A DNA stretch of 5,553 bases from Pseudomonadota bacterium (lineage in GTDB: Bacteria > Pseudomonadota > Alphaproteobacteria > Rhizobiales > Xanthobacteraceae), in NCBI GenBank assembly GCA_023433965.1, contig JAEYTQ010000219.1, positions 1-5,553 on the forward strand, in the 5' to 3' direction. Position numbers and translations under genes: made by a program. Numbering within the stretch: position 1 is the stretch's first letter; every line of letters begins with the position of its first letter. The notes beneath the pieces were generated by a model. The model saw only the letters and a list, made by a program, of their open reading frames with translations. It did no database searches and had not been told where the DNA came from. Below, piece after piece: positions 1 to 4,932 of this stretch.

Positions 1-461
1 ACCGACAACGGCGTCGAGGCCGGCACGCTCGCGGTGGTCTTGAACTGGTTGACCTTTGGCCTTCCGTCCATGAAGTCCCAGAGCAGCTTGGAAAAGCCCG
101 GCCCCTTCTCCATGATGTCGAGATAGGACTTGGCGCAGAGGATCGCGCCGTCGATCTTGGCCCTGTTGCGCACGATGCCGGCATCGTTCATCAGCGCATG
201 AACCTTCTTTTCGTTGTAGCGCGCGATCTTCTCCGGCTGGAAATCGTCGAAGGCTTTGCGGAAATTATCGCGCTTGCGCAGGATCGTGATCCAGGACAGG
301 CCCGCCTGGAAGCCGTCGAGAATCAGCTTCTCGTACAGCGCCCGGTCGTCATATTCGGGCACACCCCATTCGGTGTCGTGATAAGCGACGTAGAGCGGAT
401 CTTCGCCGGGCCAGGGACAGCGTGTCTTTCCGTCGGGATGCAGGCGAGGGGCGCGGATCAT
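1..461 (-). CDS. tag: DNA-3-methyladenine glycosylase I (Tag), 3' part missing
   Basis: Base-excision repair enzyme that cleaves the glycosidic bond of 3-methyladenine in alkylated DNA; cytoplasmic. I translated 153 codons from ATG 461 to the window edge. The segments DPLYVAYHDTEWGVPE (21-36) and GFQAGLSWITILRKR (50-64) are hallmarks of the Tag family. Cys15 and His28 match the first two zinc ligands of E. coli Tag (Cys4 and His17, same spacing), and Trp57 matches its base-binding Trp46. Asp49 sits where E. coli has Glu38, a conservative change. Roughly the last 50 residues, including the second His/Cys zinc pair, lie outside the window. The start overlaps the stop of ygfZ (ATGA), and I see no good Shine-Dalgarno in front of it, so translation is probably coupled to ygfZ. 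The family call is very likely; completeness cannot be judged. Confidence 0.93.
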   Translation of the reverse strand, partial: MIRAPRLHPDGKTRCPWPGEDPLYVAYHDTEWGVPEYDDRALYEKLILDGFQAGLSWITILRKRDNFRKAFDDFQPEKIARYNEKKVHALMNDAGIVRNRAKIDGAILCAKSYLDIMEKGPGFSKLLWDFMDGRPKVNQFKTTASVPASTPLS

Positions 462-1333
462 GAGGTGGGTTGCTTCGTCGGAATTCGAACGGCGTCTGGG
501 TCTGCGAGGGTCAGCGGCAATCCCCCGGCGGTGAGCGGCTGGCCGGCGTCGAGTGCGTCGGCAACGCGGTCGATGCGCACCAGCGCAATGCCCTTGCCGC
601 GGGCGGTCGACCCGATGCTTCCAACCGGCTTGTCGCCGGCCAGAATGGTGGCGCCGGGCTCGGGCGAGGCACCGTCGAGCAGCACCTTGACGCTGCGCGT
701 GCGCGCGGTGCCGCGATGCTGCATGCGCGAGACCACCTCCTGGCCGACATAGCAGCCCTTGTCGAAATCGACCCCCGCGAGACGGTCCATGTTGGTCTCG
801 TGCGGGAACGCGTCGCTGTACATGAAATCGAGTCCGCCGCGCGGCACGCCGAGCGCGATGCGGTGCGCCTCGTATTCGGTGGCATCGACCAGCTCGGCGC
901 CGATGAGGTCGGAGAGTGTCTGCTTGAGATCTTCCGGGATCAGGATGCGGGTGCCGAGCGCATCGTTGCGCGGGTCGGTGAATGCAAGGTCCGGCTGCGC
1001 CGCAGGCTGGCCGTCCCAGGCCGCGAGCACGCCGAGATCGAGCTTTTCCACGGTGACTTTGGCGCGCAGCTTGTAGAATTTCAGCTTGGTGGCGAGGGCG
1101 TCCGCCAGCGCTTTCGGACAATCGATCAGGAACCCGCCGCCATGGCCGGCCGGCACCTCCGTGATCAGAAAATCCACGATGATCTTGCCCTGAGGCGTCA
1201 GCAGCGCGCCGAATCGCCCCAGGCCCGGCTTCAGCCTCTCGACATCGGTCGTGACCAGGCCGTTGAGGAAGTTGCGCGCATCCTCACCTGCGACCTTGAC
1301 CACGCTCCGGTCGGGAAGAAACGCCGATTTCAT
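458..1333 (-). CDS. ygfZ: YgfZ/CAF17-type folate-binding Fe-S cluster protein
   Basis: 291 residues, a normal length for bacterial YgfZ, a paralogue of the glycine-cleavage T protein (GcvT fold). Family members bind tetrahydrofolate and help make or repair certain 4Fe-4S enzymes, for example the tRNA thiomethylase MiaB in E. coli. The signature KGCYVGQE is at residues 192-199, with the conserved cysteine at 194. It is preceded by FPHETNMDRLAGVDFD (176-191), the usual P-E-N context of this motif. The N-terminal part (about 1-100) carries FLNGLVTTDVE and the LTPQGKIIVDFLI strand typical of the T-protein fold. The start is ATG 1333, with a modest AAGAG at 1346-1342, 8 nt upstream. It is divergent from the dihydroorotase gene and overlaps tag by 4 nt, so the two form an operon. 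Annotation pipelines often name such proteins 'folate-binding protein' or 'glycine cleavage T-protein'; the KGC motif argues for YgfZ. Confidence 0.94.
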   Translation of the reverse strand: MKSAFLPDRSVVKVAGEDARNFLNGLVTTDVERLKPGLGRFGALLTPQGKIIVDFLITEVPAGHGGGFLIDCPKALADALATKLKFYKLRAKVTVEKLDLGVLAAWDGQPAAQPDLAFTDPRNDALGTRILIPEDLKQTLSDLIGAELVDATEYEAHRIALGVPRGGLDFMYSDAFPHETNMDRLAGVDFDKGCYVGQEVVSRMQHRGTARTRSVKVLLDGASPEPGATILAGDKPVGSIGSTARGKGIALVRIDRVADALDAGQPLTAGGLPLTLADPDAVRIPTKQPTS

Positions 1334-1372
1334 GCGAAAATCTCTTGCGACATGTTGCTACGGAACGTAAGC

Positions 1373-1415
1373 CCCCAAGCGATAAACGACAAGACCTCGA
1401 GCCCTGCGCTTGGGG
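1373..1415 (+). promoter_or_regulatory. Leader inverted repeat before the dihydroorotase gene
   Basis: CCCCAAGCG (1373-1381) and CGCTTGGGG (1407-1415) are perfect 9-nt complements separated by 25 nt. In an mRNA begun upstream of 1373 this would form a hairpin ending two bases before the Shine-Dalgarno at 1418-1425. It could be a translational control hairpin, an operator for either divergent gene, or chance. It has no T-run, so it is not a simple terminator. The repeat is seen directly; its role is inference. Confidence 0.4.
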
Positions 1416-1417
1416 AT

Positions 1418-1425
1418 GAGAGAGG
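1418..1425 (+). promoter_or_regulatory. Ribosome binding site selecting ATG 1434
   Basis: The purine tract GAGAGAGG ends 8 nt before ATG 1434. The same frame is open to a TTG at 1410 and an ATG at 1416, but those would place this tract inside the gene. The homologous part of the protein (TQRFDVILKGG) begins right after ATG 1434, so 1434 is the preferred start. Confidence 0.6.
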
Positions 1426-1433
1426 CCCCAGCC

Positions 1434-2768
1434 ATGACCCAGCGTTTCGACGTGATCCTCAAAGGCGGCACCGTGGTCAACCAGGACGGCGAGGGTGTTC
1501 GCGATATCGGCATCGTCGGAGGTCGCATCGCCGAGCTGGGCCCGCTGTCGCACGGCAGCGCGGCCGAGGTCATCGACTGCAAGGGCCTGCACATCCTGCC
1601 CGGCGTGATGGACACCCAGGTGCATTTCCGCGAGCCGGGGCTGGAGCAGAAGGAAGACCTCGAGACCGGCTCGCGTAGCGCCGTGATGGGCGGCGTCACT
1701 GCCGTGTTCGAGATGCCCAACACCTCTCCCTTGACCGTGACGGAGGCGACCTTCGCCGACAAGGTGAAGCGCGCTCATCACCGCATGCATTGCGATTACG
1801 ACTTCTTCATCGGCGGCACCCGCGATAACGTGCAGGATCTGCCGGTGCTGGAGCGCGCGCCGGGCTGTGCCGGCGTCAAGGTCTTCATCGGCTCCTCCAC
1901 CGGTGCGCTCTTGGTGGAGGACGACGAAAGCCTGCGCCGCATCTTCCAGGTGATCCGCCGCCGCGCCGCGTTCCACGCCGAGGACGAGTACCGCCTCAAC
2001 GACCGCAAATCGCTGCGCATCGAGGGCGATGCCCGCTCGCATCCAGTCTGGCGCGACGAGACCGCGGCGCTGATGGCGACCCAGCGCCTGGTCAAGCTCG
2101 CCCACGAAACGGGCAAGCGCATCCACGTACTGCACATCTCGACCAAGGAAGAGATCGAGTTCCTGCGCGACCACAAGGACGTCGCCTCCTGCGAGGCAAC
2201 GCCGCATCATCTCACGCTGGTTGCGCCCGACTGCTACGACCGGCTCGGTACGCTCGCGCAGATGAACCCGCCCGTGCGCGGGGCCGATCACCGCGCCGGC
2301 ATCTGGCGCGGCATCGAGCAAGGCATCATCGACGTGCTCGGCTCCGACCACGCCCCGCACACGCTGGAGGAGAAGTCGAAGAGCTATCCGGCCTCGCCTT
2401 CAGGCATGACCGGGGTGCAGACGCTGGTGCCGCTGATGCTCGATCACGTTAACGCGGGTCGGCTCTCTCTGGCGCGCTTCGTCGACCTCACCAGTGCCGG
2501 CCCCGCGCGCCTTTACAACATGGCTTGCAAGGGCCGCATCGCCGCCGGCTATGATGCCGATTTCACCATCGTCGATTTAAAGCGCAGCGAGACCATTACC
2601 AACAAATGGGTGGCCTCCAGGGCCGGCTGGACGCCCTATGACGGCGTGCGCGTCACCGGCTGGCCCGTCGGCACCTTCATCCGCGGCCGCCGCGTGATGT
2701 GGCAGGGCGAGCTGGTGACGGCGTCGCAAGGTGAGGCGGTGCGGTTTCTGGAGACGCTTAGGCCGTAG
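1434..2768 (+). CDS. pyrC: Dihydroorotase (cyclic amidohydrolase, DTQVHFREPG type)
   Basis: 444 residues. Dihydroorotases close carbamoyl-aspartate to dihydroorotate, the third step of de novo pyrimidine synthesis; cytoplasmic. Visible amidohydrolase landmarks are DTQVHFREPG (60-69), the substrate-loop EMPNT (93-97), GVKVFIGSSTG (147-157) with Lys149 at the bridging-lysine position, metal ligands His181 (FHAEDE) and His234 (HVLHIST), and the catalytic Asp305 in GSDHAPHT (303-310). The C-terminal GRIAAGYDADFTIVDL closes the small beta domain. The first histidine of the usual HxH pair is Gln62. A Gln here also occurs, as I recall, in some dihydroorotases such as those of Bacteroidetes, so it is a subgroup trait rather than damage. 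The gene is not next to pyrB here, and these bacteria often carry a second pyrC beside pyrB, so its role could be redundant or it could act on another cyclic amide. Family assignment is firm; exact substrate less so. Confidence 0.9.
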   Translation: MTQRFDVILKGGTVVNQDGEGVRDIGIVGGRIAELGPLSHGSAAEVIDCKGLHILPGVMDTQVHFREPGLEQKEDLETGSRSAVMGGVTAVFEMPNTSPLTVTEATFADKVKRAHHRMHCDYDFFIGGTRDNVQDLPVLERAPGCAGVKVFIGSSTGALLVEDDESLRRIFQVIRRRAAFHAEDEYRLNDRKSLRIEGDARSHPVWRDETAALMATQRLVKLAHETGKRIHVLHISTKEEIEFLRDHKDVASCEATPHHLTLVAPDCYDRLGTLAQMNPPVRGADHRAGIWRGIEQGIIDVLGSDHAPHTLEEKSKSYPASPSGMTGVQTLVPLMLDHVNAGRLSLARFVDLTSAGPARLYNMACKGRIAAGYDADFTIVDLKRSETITNKWVASRAGWTPYDGVRVTGWPVGTFIRGRRVMWQGELVTASQGEAVRFLETLRP

Positions 2769-2792
2769 TCAGGAGGCACACTGCTCGCCCCG

Positions 2793-2883
2793 CTCGTCAT
2801 TGCGAGCGCAGCGAAGCAATCTCGGGTCTCTCCGGGGCGGCAGTCTGGATTGCTTCGTCGCAAGGGCTCCTCGCAATGACGAG
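2793..2883. repeat. Intergenic palindromic repeat, CGTCATTGCGAG type
   Basis: Outer arms CTCGTCATTGCGAG (2793-2806) and CTCGCAATGACGAG (2870-2883) are perfect 14-nt complements. Inner arms CGAAGCAATC (2812-2821) and GATTGCTTCG (2848-2857) add a 10-bp stem around a 26-nt loop. This unit closely resembles a dispersed intergenic palindrome frequent in Bradyrhizobium and relatives (family knowledge from memory). It sits 24 bp after the dihydroorotase stop and about 40 bp before the sulfurtransferase frame. It may protect the 3' end of the upstream mRNA or act as a weak transcription barrier. There is no T-run and it encodes nothing. Confidence 0.85.
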
Positions 2884-2910
2884 AGGAGAGAGCTACACTT
2901 CCTCTCGAAC

Positions 2911-2915
2911 GGGAG
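2911..2915 (+). promoter_or_regulatory. Shine-Dalgarno-like GGGAG before ATC 2925
   Basis: GGGAG lies exactly 9 nt before an in-frame ATC at 2925, ideal spacing for initiation there. The GTG at 2915-2917 that overlaps it is in a different frame from the sulfurtransferase. The site supports a true start at 2925, either as a rare ATC start or as the remains of an ATG. Confidence 0.4.
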
Positions 2916-2924
2916 TGCAGTCCG

Positions 2925-3794
2925 ATCTCCCAGCCAACCGCCCTCATCACCACCGAACAACTCGCCGCCGCCCTGGCCGATCCCAATCTTCGCCTCTACG
3001 ATTGCACGACCTATCTCGAACCCGCACCGGAAGGCAGCGCCGTTCCCTATCGCGCGGTCCCTGGCGACAAGACGTTCGAAGCCGGTCACATCCCCGGCGC
3101 CGACTTCCTCGACCTGCAAGGCGAGTTCTCCGACGCTTCGTCACAGCACTTCTTCATGATGCCCGATGTCGCCCAGTTGGAGGCCGCGTTCGGACGCCAC
3201 GGCCTCGATGCGAGCAAGACCGTTGTCCTCTACAGCATCGGCACCATGATGTGGGCAACGCGGTTCTGGTGGATGCTGCGCTCGCTCGGGGTCGAGGCCC
3301 GGGTGCTCGACGGCGGCTTCGACAAATGGAAGGAGGAGGGGCGGCCGGTCGAGACGGGCGAACCGCGGTCGTATCCGGCGACGACCTTCAGGTCGACACC
3401 ACGCGCGGGCTTCTTTGTCGACAAAAATGTCGTGAAGGCGGGCATCGGCGATCCCGCCACCGTCATTGTCAACGCGCTCGGCCCGCAGTTTCACCGCGGC
3501 CGCGAGCCCAGCCGCTACGGTCGGCCCGGCCGCGTTCCCGGCAGTGTCAACGTCCCCGCCGCCACGCTCGCCAATCCCGACAAGACGTTGACGAGTGTTG
3601 CGGATGCGGAAGCGAAGTTCGTCACCCAGGGCGTCACGCGCGACAAGAATGTGATCCTCTACTGCGGCGGCGGGATCTCGGCCACGGTCGATCTGCTGCT
3701 GTTGACGGAATTAGGCTACGACAAGCTGACGCTGTACGATGCGTCGATGGGAGAATGGGCGAAGGATCCGGCACTGCCGATCGAGACGGATTGA
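2925..3794 (+). CDS. Two-domain rhodanese-type sulfurtransferase, start codon abnormal
   Basis: Thiosulfate/3-mercaptopyruvate sulfurtransferase family: moves sulfane sulfur through a cysteine persulfide. Read from ATC 2925 the frame gives 289 residues, close to E. coli SseA (281). The N-terminal domain (about 5-140) has FEAGHIPGADFLDL (51-64) and Ser104 where a catalytic Cys would be, as usual for the inactive first domain. The second domain (about 150-289) has GRPGRVPGSVNVP (198-210) and the active loop CGGGISA with Cys247. The CG-G-A loop is nearer mercaptopyruvate than thiosulfate sulfurtransferases. No in-frame ATG, GTG or TTG exists between the stop at 2877 and ATG 3156; starting at 3156 would give 212 residues and delete half the first domain. 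Either ATC 2925 initiates, an ATG was mutated, or a 1-base indel separates the frame from GTG 2915. Treat as possibly a pseudogene. The dihydroorotase gene lies upstream on the same strand. Confidence 0.82.
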   Translation: MSQPTALITTEQLAAALADPNLRLYDCTTYLEPAPEGSAVPYRAVPGDKTFEAGHIPGADFLDLQGEFSDASSQHFFMMPDVAQLEAAFGRHGLDASKTVVLYSIGTMMWATRFWWMLRSLGVEARVLDGGFDKWKEEGRPVETGEPRSYPATTFRSTPRAGFFVDKNVVKAGIGDPATVIVNALGPQFHRGREPSRYGRPGRVPGSVNVPAATLANPDKTLTSVADAEAKFVTQGVTRDKNVILYCGGGISATVDLLLLTELGYDKLTLYDASMGEWAKDPALPIETD

Positions 3795-3801
3795 GGCGCG
3801 C

Positions 3802-3822
3802 GTTCCCGACCGCACCGGGAAC
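3802..3822 (+). other. Small hairpin after the sulfurtransferase gene
   Basis: GTTCCCG (3802-3808) and CGGGAAC (3816-3822) form a perfect 7-bp stem with a 7-nt loop, eight bases after the stop codon. No T-run follows, so it is not an intrinsic terminator by itself; it could stabilise the mRNA 3' end. The remaining spacer up to 3929 shows no gene. Confidence 0.35.
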
Positions 3823-3929
3823 ATCTCCCGGCCATCGCGAGACTAATGCTTGTCCGCGTTCGGTCGCTTCCGTGCGATAAGAGCGGCAGGCTTCGCGACG
3901 ATCTTCGCAAAGTCATTTCATCCGTGGAC

Positions 3930-3960
3930 TGGCCCCGCCCGCGTGGCGGGGTCATTTTTT
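3930..3960 (+). terminator. Rho-independent terminator
   Basis: CCCCGCC (3933-3939), loop CGCGT, and GGCGGGG (3945-3951) form a 7-bp GC stem. Three outer pairs, one of them G-U, extend it to 3930-3954, and six T follow at 3955-3960. It is oriented to stop plus-strand transcription, 136 bp beyond the sulfurtransferase stop. On the minus strand there is no T-run after the stem, so it would not serve the convergent gene that ends at 3969. It could alternatively end a short RNA made from the 3795-3930 spacer. Confidence 0.8.
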
Positions 3961-3968
3961 GTGCAGAG

Positions 3969-4235
3969 CTACTGCCTGCAGATGCCGACCGAGAATTCGC
4001 CGTTGCGAATGCGCCCGGGAAAGCCCTCGACGAACTTGGCGACCGCGTCCTCGCCATAGGTGCCGACGAGCTCGGCCAATGCCGCAAACAGGCTCGCCTG
4101 CGCGAGGCAGTCGCCGTCGACGCCGTCGTGGCGCGCCTCGGCCCAGGCCTCGTTGAGATAGCTCAGGGCGGCCTGTTTCTGCTCGTGGGCGGGCAGCGGC
4201 GCGCGGGCGGGGGCGTAGGAAATCGACTGGCTCAT
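3969..4235 (-). CDS. Conserved-looking hypothetical protein, 88 residues
   Basis: No domain that I recognise. The 88-residue product has a flexible, proline-rich start (to about residue 18), then a mostly helical, acidic region: QKQAALSYLNEAWAEAR (20-36), CLAQASLFAALAELVGTYG (43-61) and AVAKFVEGFPGRIRNGEF (64-81). Cysteines are at 43 and 86. There is no signal peptide or membrane segment, so it is probably cytoplasmic. Codon use is G/C-rich at third positions like its neighbours, and the competing 104-residue frame on the same strand is arginine-rich shadow. The start at ATG 4235 has only a weak Shine-Dalgarno. It is a single gene with a 273-bp upstream region that contains a perfect palindrome and a promoter-like pair, and it is convergent with the sulfurtransferase. 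It is probably real and probably restricted to relatives of Bradyrhizobium, but its function is unknown. Confidence 0.68.
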   Translation of the reverse strand: MSQSISYAPARAPLPAHEQKQAALSYLNEAWAEARHDGVDGDCLAQASLFAALAELVGTYGEDAVAKFVEGFPGRIRNGEFSVGICRQ

Positions 4236-4294
4236 GAAACTCGGTCAGGGCTGGGGCGCGATCCACGGCGATGCGCTGTCCGAGAGGTGTAGCA

Positions 4295-4310
4295 CGGTCG
4301 TTAACGACCG
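4295..4310. promoter_or_regulatory. 16-bp perfect palindrome, possible operator
   Basis: CGGTCGTTAACGACCG is a perfect dyad centred on GTTAAC, 60 bp upstream of ATG 4235. A second GTTAAC core, within CGGTTAACGG, is at 4333-4338, 33 bp away, roughly three helical turns. It lies just downstream of the putative -10 at 4327-4322, where a repressor could block transcription. No regulator can be named from the sequence. Confidence 0.4.
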
Positions 4311-4321
4311 CTAGGCCACAT

Positions 4322-4350
4322 CTTTAGGAACGGTTAACGGCTGTGAACAA
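4322..4350 (-). promoter_or_regulatory. Putative sigma-70-like promoter for the 88-residue gene
   Basis: Read on the minus strand: TTGTTC (4350-4345), a 17-bp spacer, then CTAAAG (4327-4322). The -35 is fair and the -10 poor. It points at the gene starting at 4235 and the spacer contains one GTTAAC core. This is a weak, purely sequence-based call. Confidence 0.22.
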
Positions 4351-4369
4351 AGTCGATGACAGGGTTCCT

Positions 4370-4497
4370 TCGTCATTCCGGGGCGCGCGAAAGCGCGAGC
4401 TACGGTGCGCAATGCGCACCTGAGAATCCATCAGGCCGCTGAGACGGTGGATGAATGGATTCCGGGTTCGCGACTTCGTCGCGCCCCGGAATGACGA
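4370..4497. repeat. Intergenic palindromic repeat, CGTCATTCCGGGG type
   Basis: Outer arms 4370-4387 and 4480-4497 are perfect 18-nt complements, starting with CGTCATTCCGGGG on the left. Inside are GAATCCAT (4424-4431) pairing with ATGGATTC (4455-4462), and three self-contained hairpins: CGCGC/GCGCG around a GAAA loop (4384-4397), GGTGCGC/GCGCACC around AAT (4404-4420), and CGCGAC/GTCGCG around TTC (4469-4483). The unit resembles a dispersed Bradyrhizobium/Rhodopseudomonas intergenic element (from memory) and is unrelated to the repeat at 2793. On the minus strand it begins 11 bp after the stop of the TIGR02301-type gene, so it may protect or end that transcript. Confidence 0.85.
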
Positions 4498-4508
4498 GTA
4501 GAGATAGC

Positions 4509-4886
4509 TTAGTTCGCGTAGCGTGCCGTCAGATCGCGCGAGATCTTCGAGCCTTCCTCGATATACCGCCGGATCGCCACCGTCGCAGCCGGCGTGCAGC
4601 TGCGGTAGGTCTGCTGAAAACCGTTATAGCCGCGGTTGAAGCCGGCGATCATGCGGGTTCGGCGCTCCCCGGAAGGGGTTTCGGCATCGATCAGCGCCTG
4701 CATCTCGTTGCGCCATTTGTTACCTTCGTTGGTCCCGCAGATGCCGCGCAGATAGTGCAGCCCGCCGAGGATCTCGGCCAGCCGCTGCAAATCGCCGTCA
4801 AACGGCGCCGCCCCCTCCTGAGCCTTCGCAGGCACGGAGGCGCAGGCAAAAATCAGGGCAAGAACGGCCAGACATCGCGCGGTCAT
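4509..4886 (-). CDS. TIGR02301-type small exported protein
   Basis: 125 residues from ATG 4886. Residues 1-22 form a classical signal peptide: a short basic start (MTAR), a hydrophobic core (CLAVLALIFACAS) and AKA at 20-22 before Gln23, so the product is probably periplasmic. The mature part contains LAEILGGLHYLRGICG (36-51), WRNEMQALIDAE (58-69), FNRGYNGFQQTYRSC (83-97) and a helical end, IRRYIEEGSKISRDL (105-119). This matches my recollection of the TIGR02301 family of Rhizobiales, whose function is unknown. Cys50 and Cys97 are the only mature cysteines and could form a disulfide. The frame is open to ATG 4982, but that start would hide the signal peptide behind 32 low-complexity residues and overlap the Nudix gene by 50 bp, so 4886 is preferred. 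It follows the Nudix gene by 46 bp and is probably co-transcribed. Confidence 0.82.
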   Translation of the reverse strand: MTARCLAVLALIFACASVPAKAQEGAAPFDGDLQRLAEILGGLHYLRGICGTNEGNKWRNEMQALIDAETPSGERRTRMIAGFNRGYNGFQQTYRSCTPAATVAIRRYIEEGSKISRDLTARYAN

Positions 4887-4899
4887 CGGCGGCTGTATG

Positions 4900-4906
4900 C
4901 CCCCTC
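4900..4906 (-). promoter_or_regulatory. Ribosome binding site favouring ATG 4886
   Basis: GAGGGGG on the minus strand (4906-4900), 13 nt before ATG 4886. The spacing is slightly long, but this is the only purine-rich tract near either candidate start, and it agrees with the signal peptide beginning at 4886. Confidence 0.4.
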
Positions 4907-4932
4907 GTGGCTGGGGACGCAAGGCGGGGCCA

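Noticed and set aside
1410..1433. Earlier TTG 1410 or ATG 1416 start for the dihydroorotase
   Set aside because: The extra eight residues do not look like the family, and the purine-rich ribosome binding site lies inside this stretch, favouring ATG 1434.
470..1678. 402-codon open frame on the plus strand across ygfZ and the dihydroorotase start
   Set aside because: It is antisense to ygfZ and then out of frame with the dihydroorotase gene; arginine- and alanine-rich shadow translation typical of high-GC DNA, no domain.
1284..2360. 358-codon open frame on the minus strand opposite the dihydroorotase gene
   Set aside because: His/Val/Leu-rich mirror of a real gene with all amidohydrolase motifs on the plus strand; no family resemblance of its own.
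2793..2883. Insertion sequence or miniature transposable element
   Set aside because: No target-site duplication is evident and there is no transposase or long terminal inverted-repeat structure beyond the palindrome; it fits a dispersed intergenic palindrome better.
2876..3880. 334-codon plus-strand frame starting inside the palindromic repeat
   Set aside because: Arginine-rich and without domains; the rhodanese motifs lie in another frame over the same bases. Its start comes from the repeat arm.
3930..3960. Bidirectional terminator also serving the convergent 88-residue gene
   Set aside because: On the minus strand the stem is not followed by a T-run, so only plus-strand function is supported.
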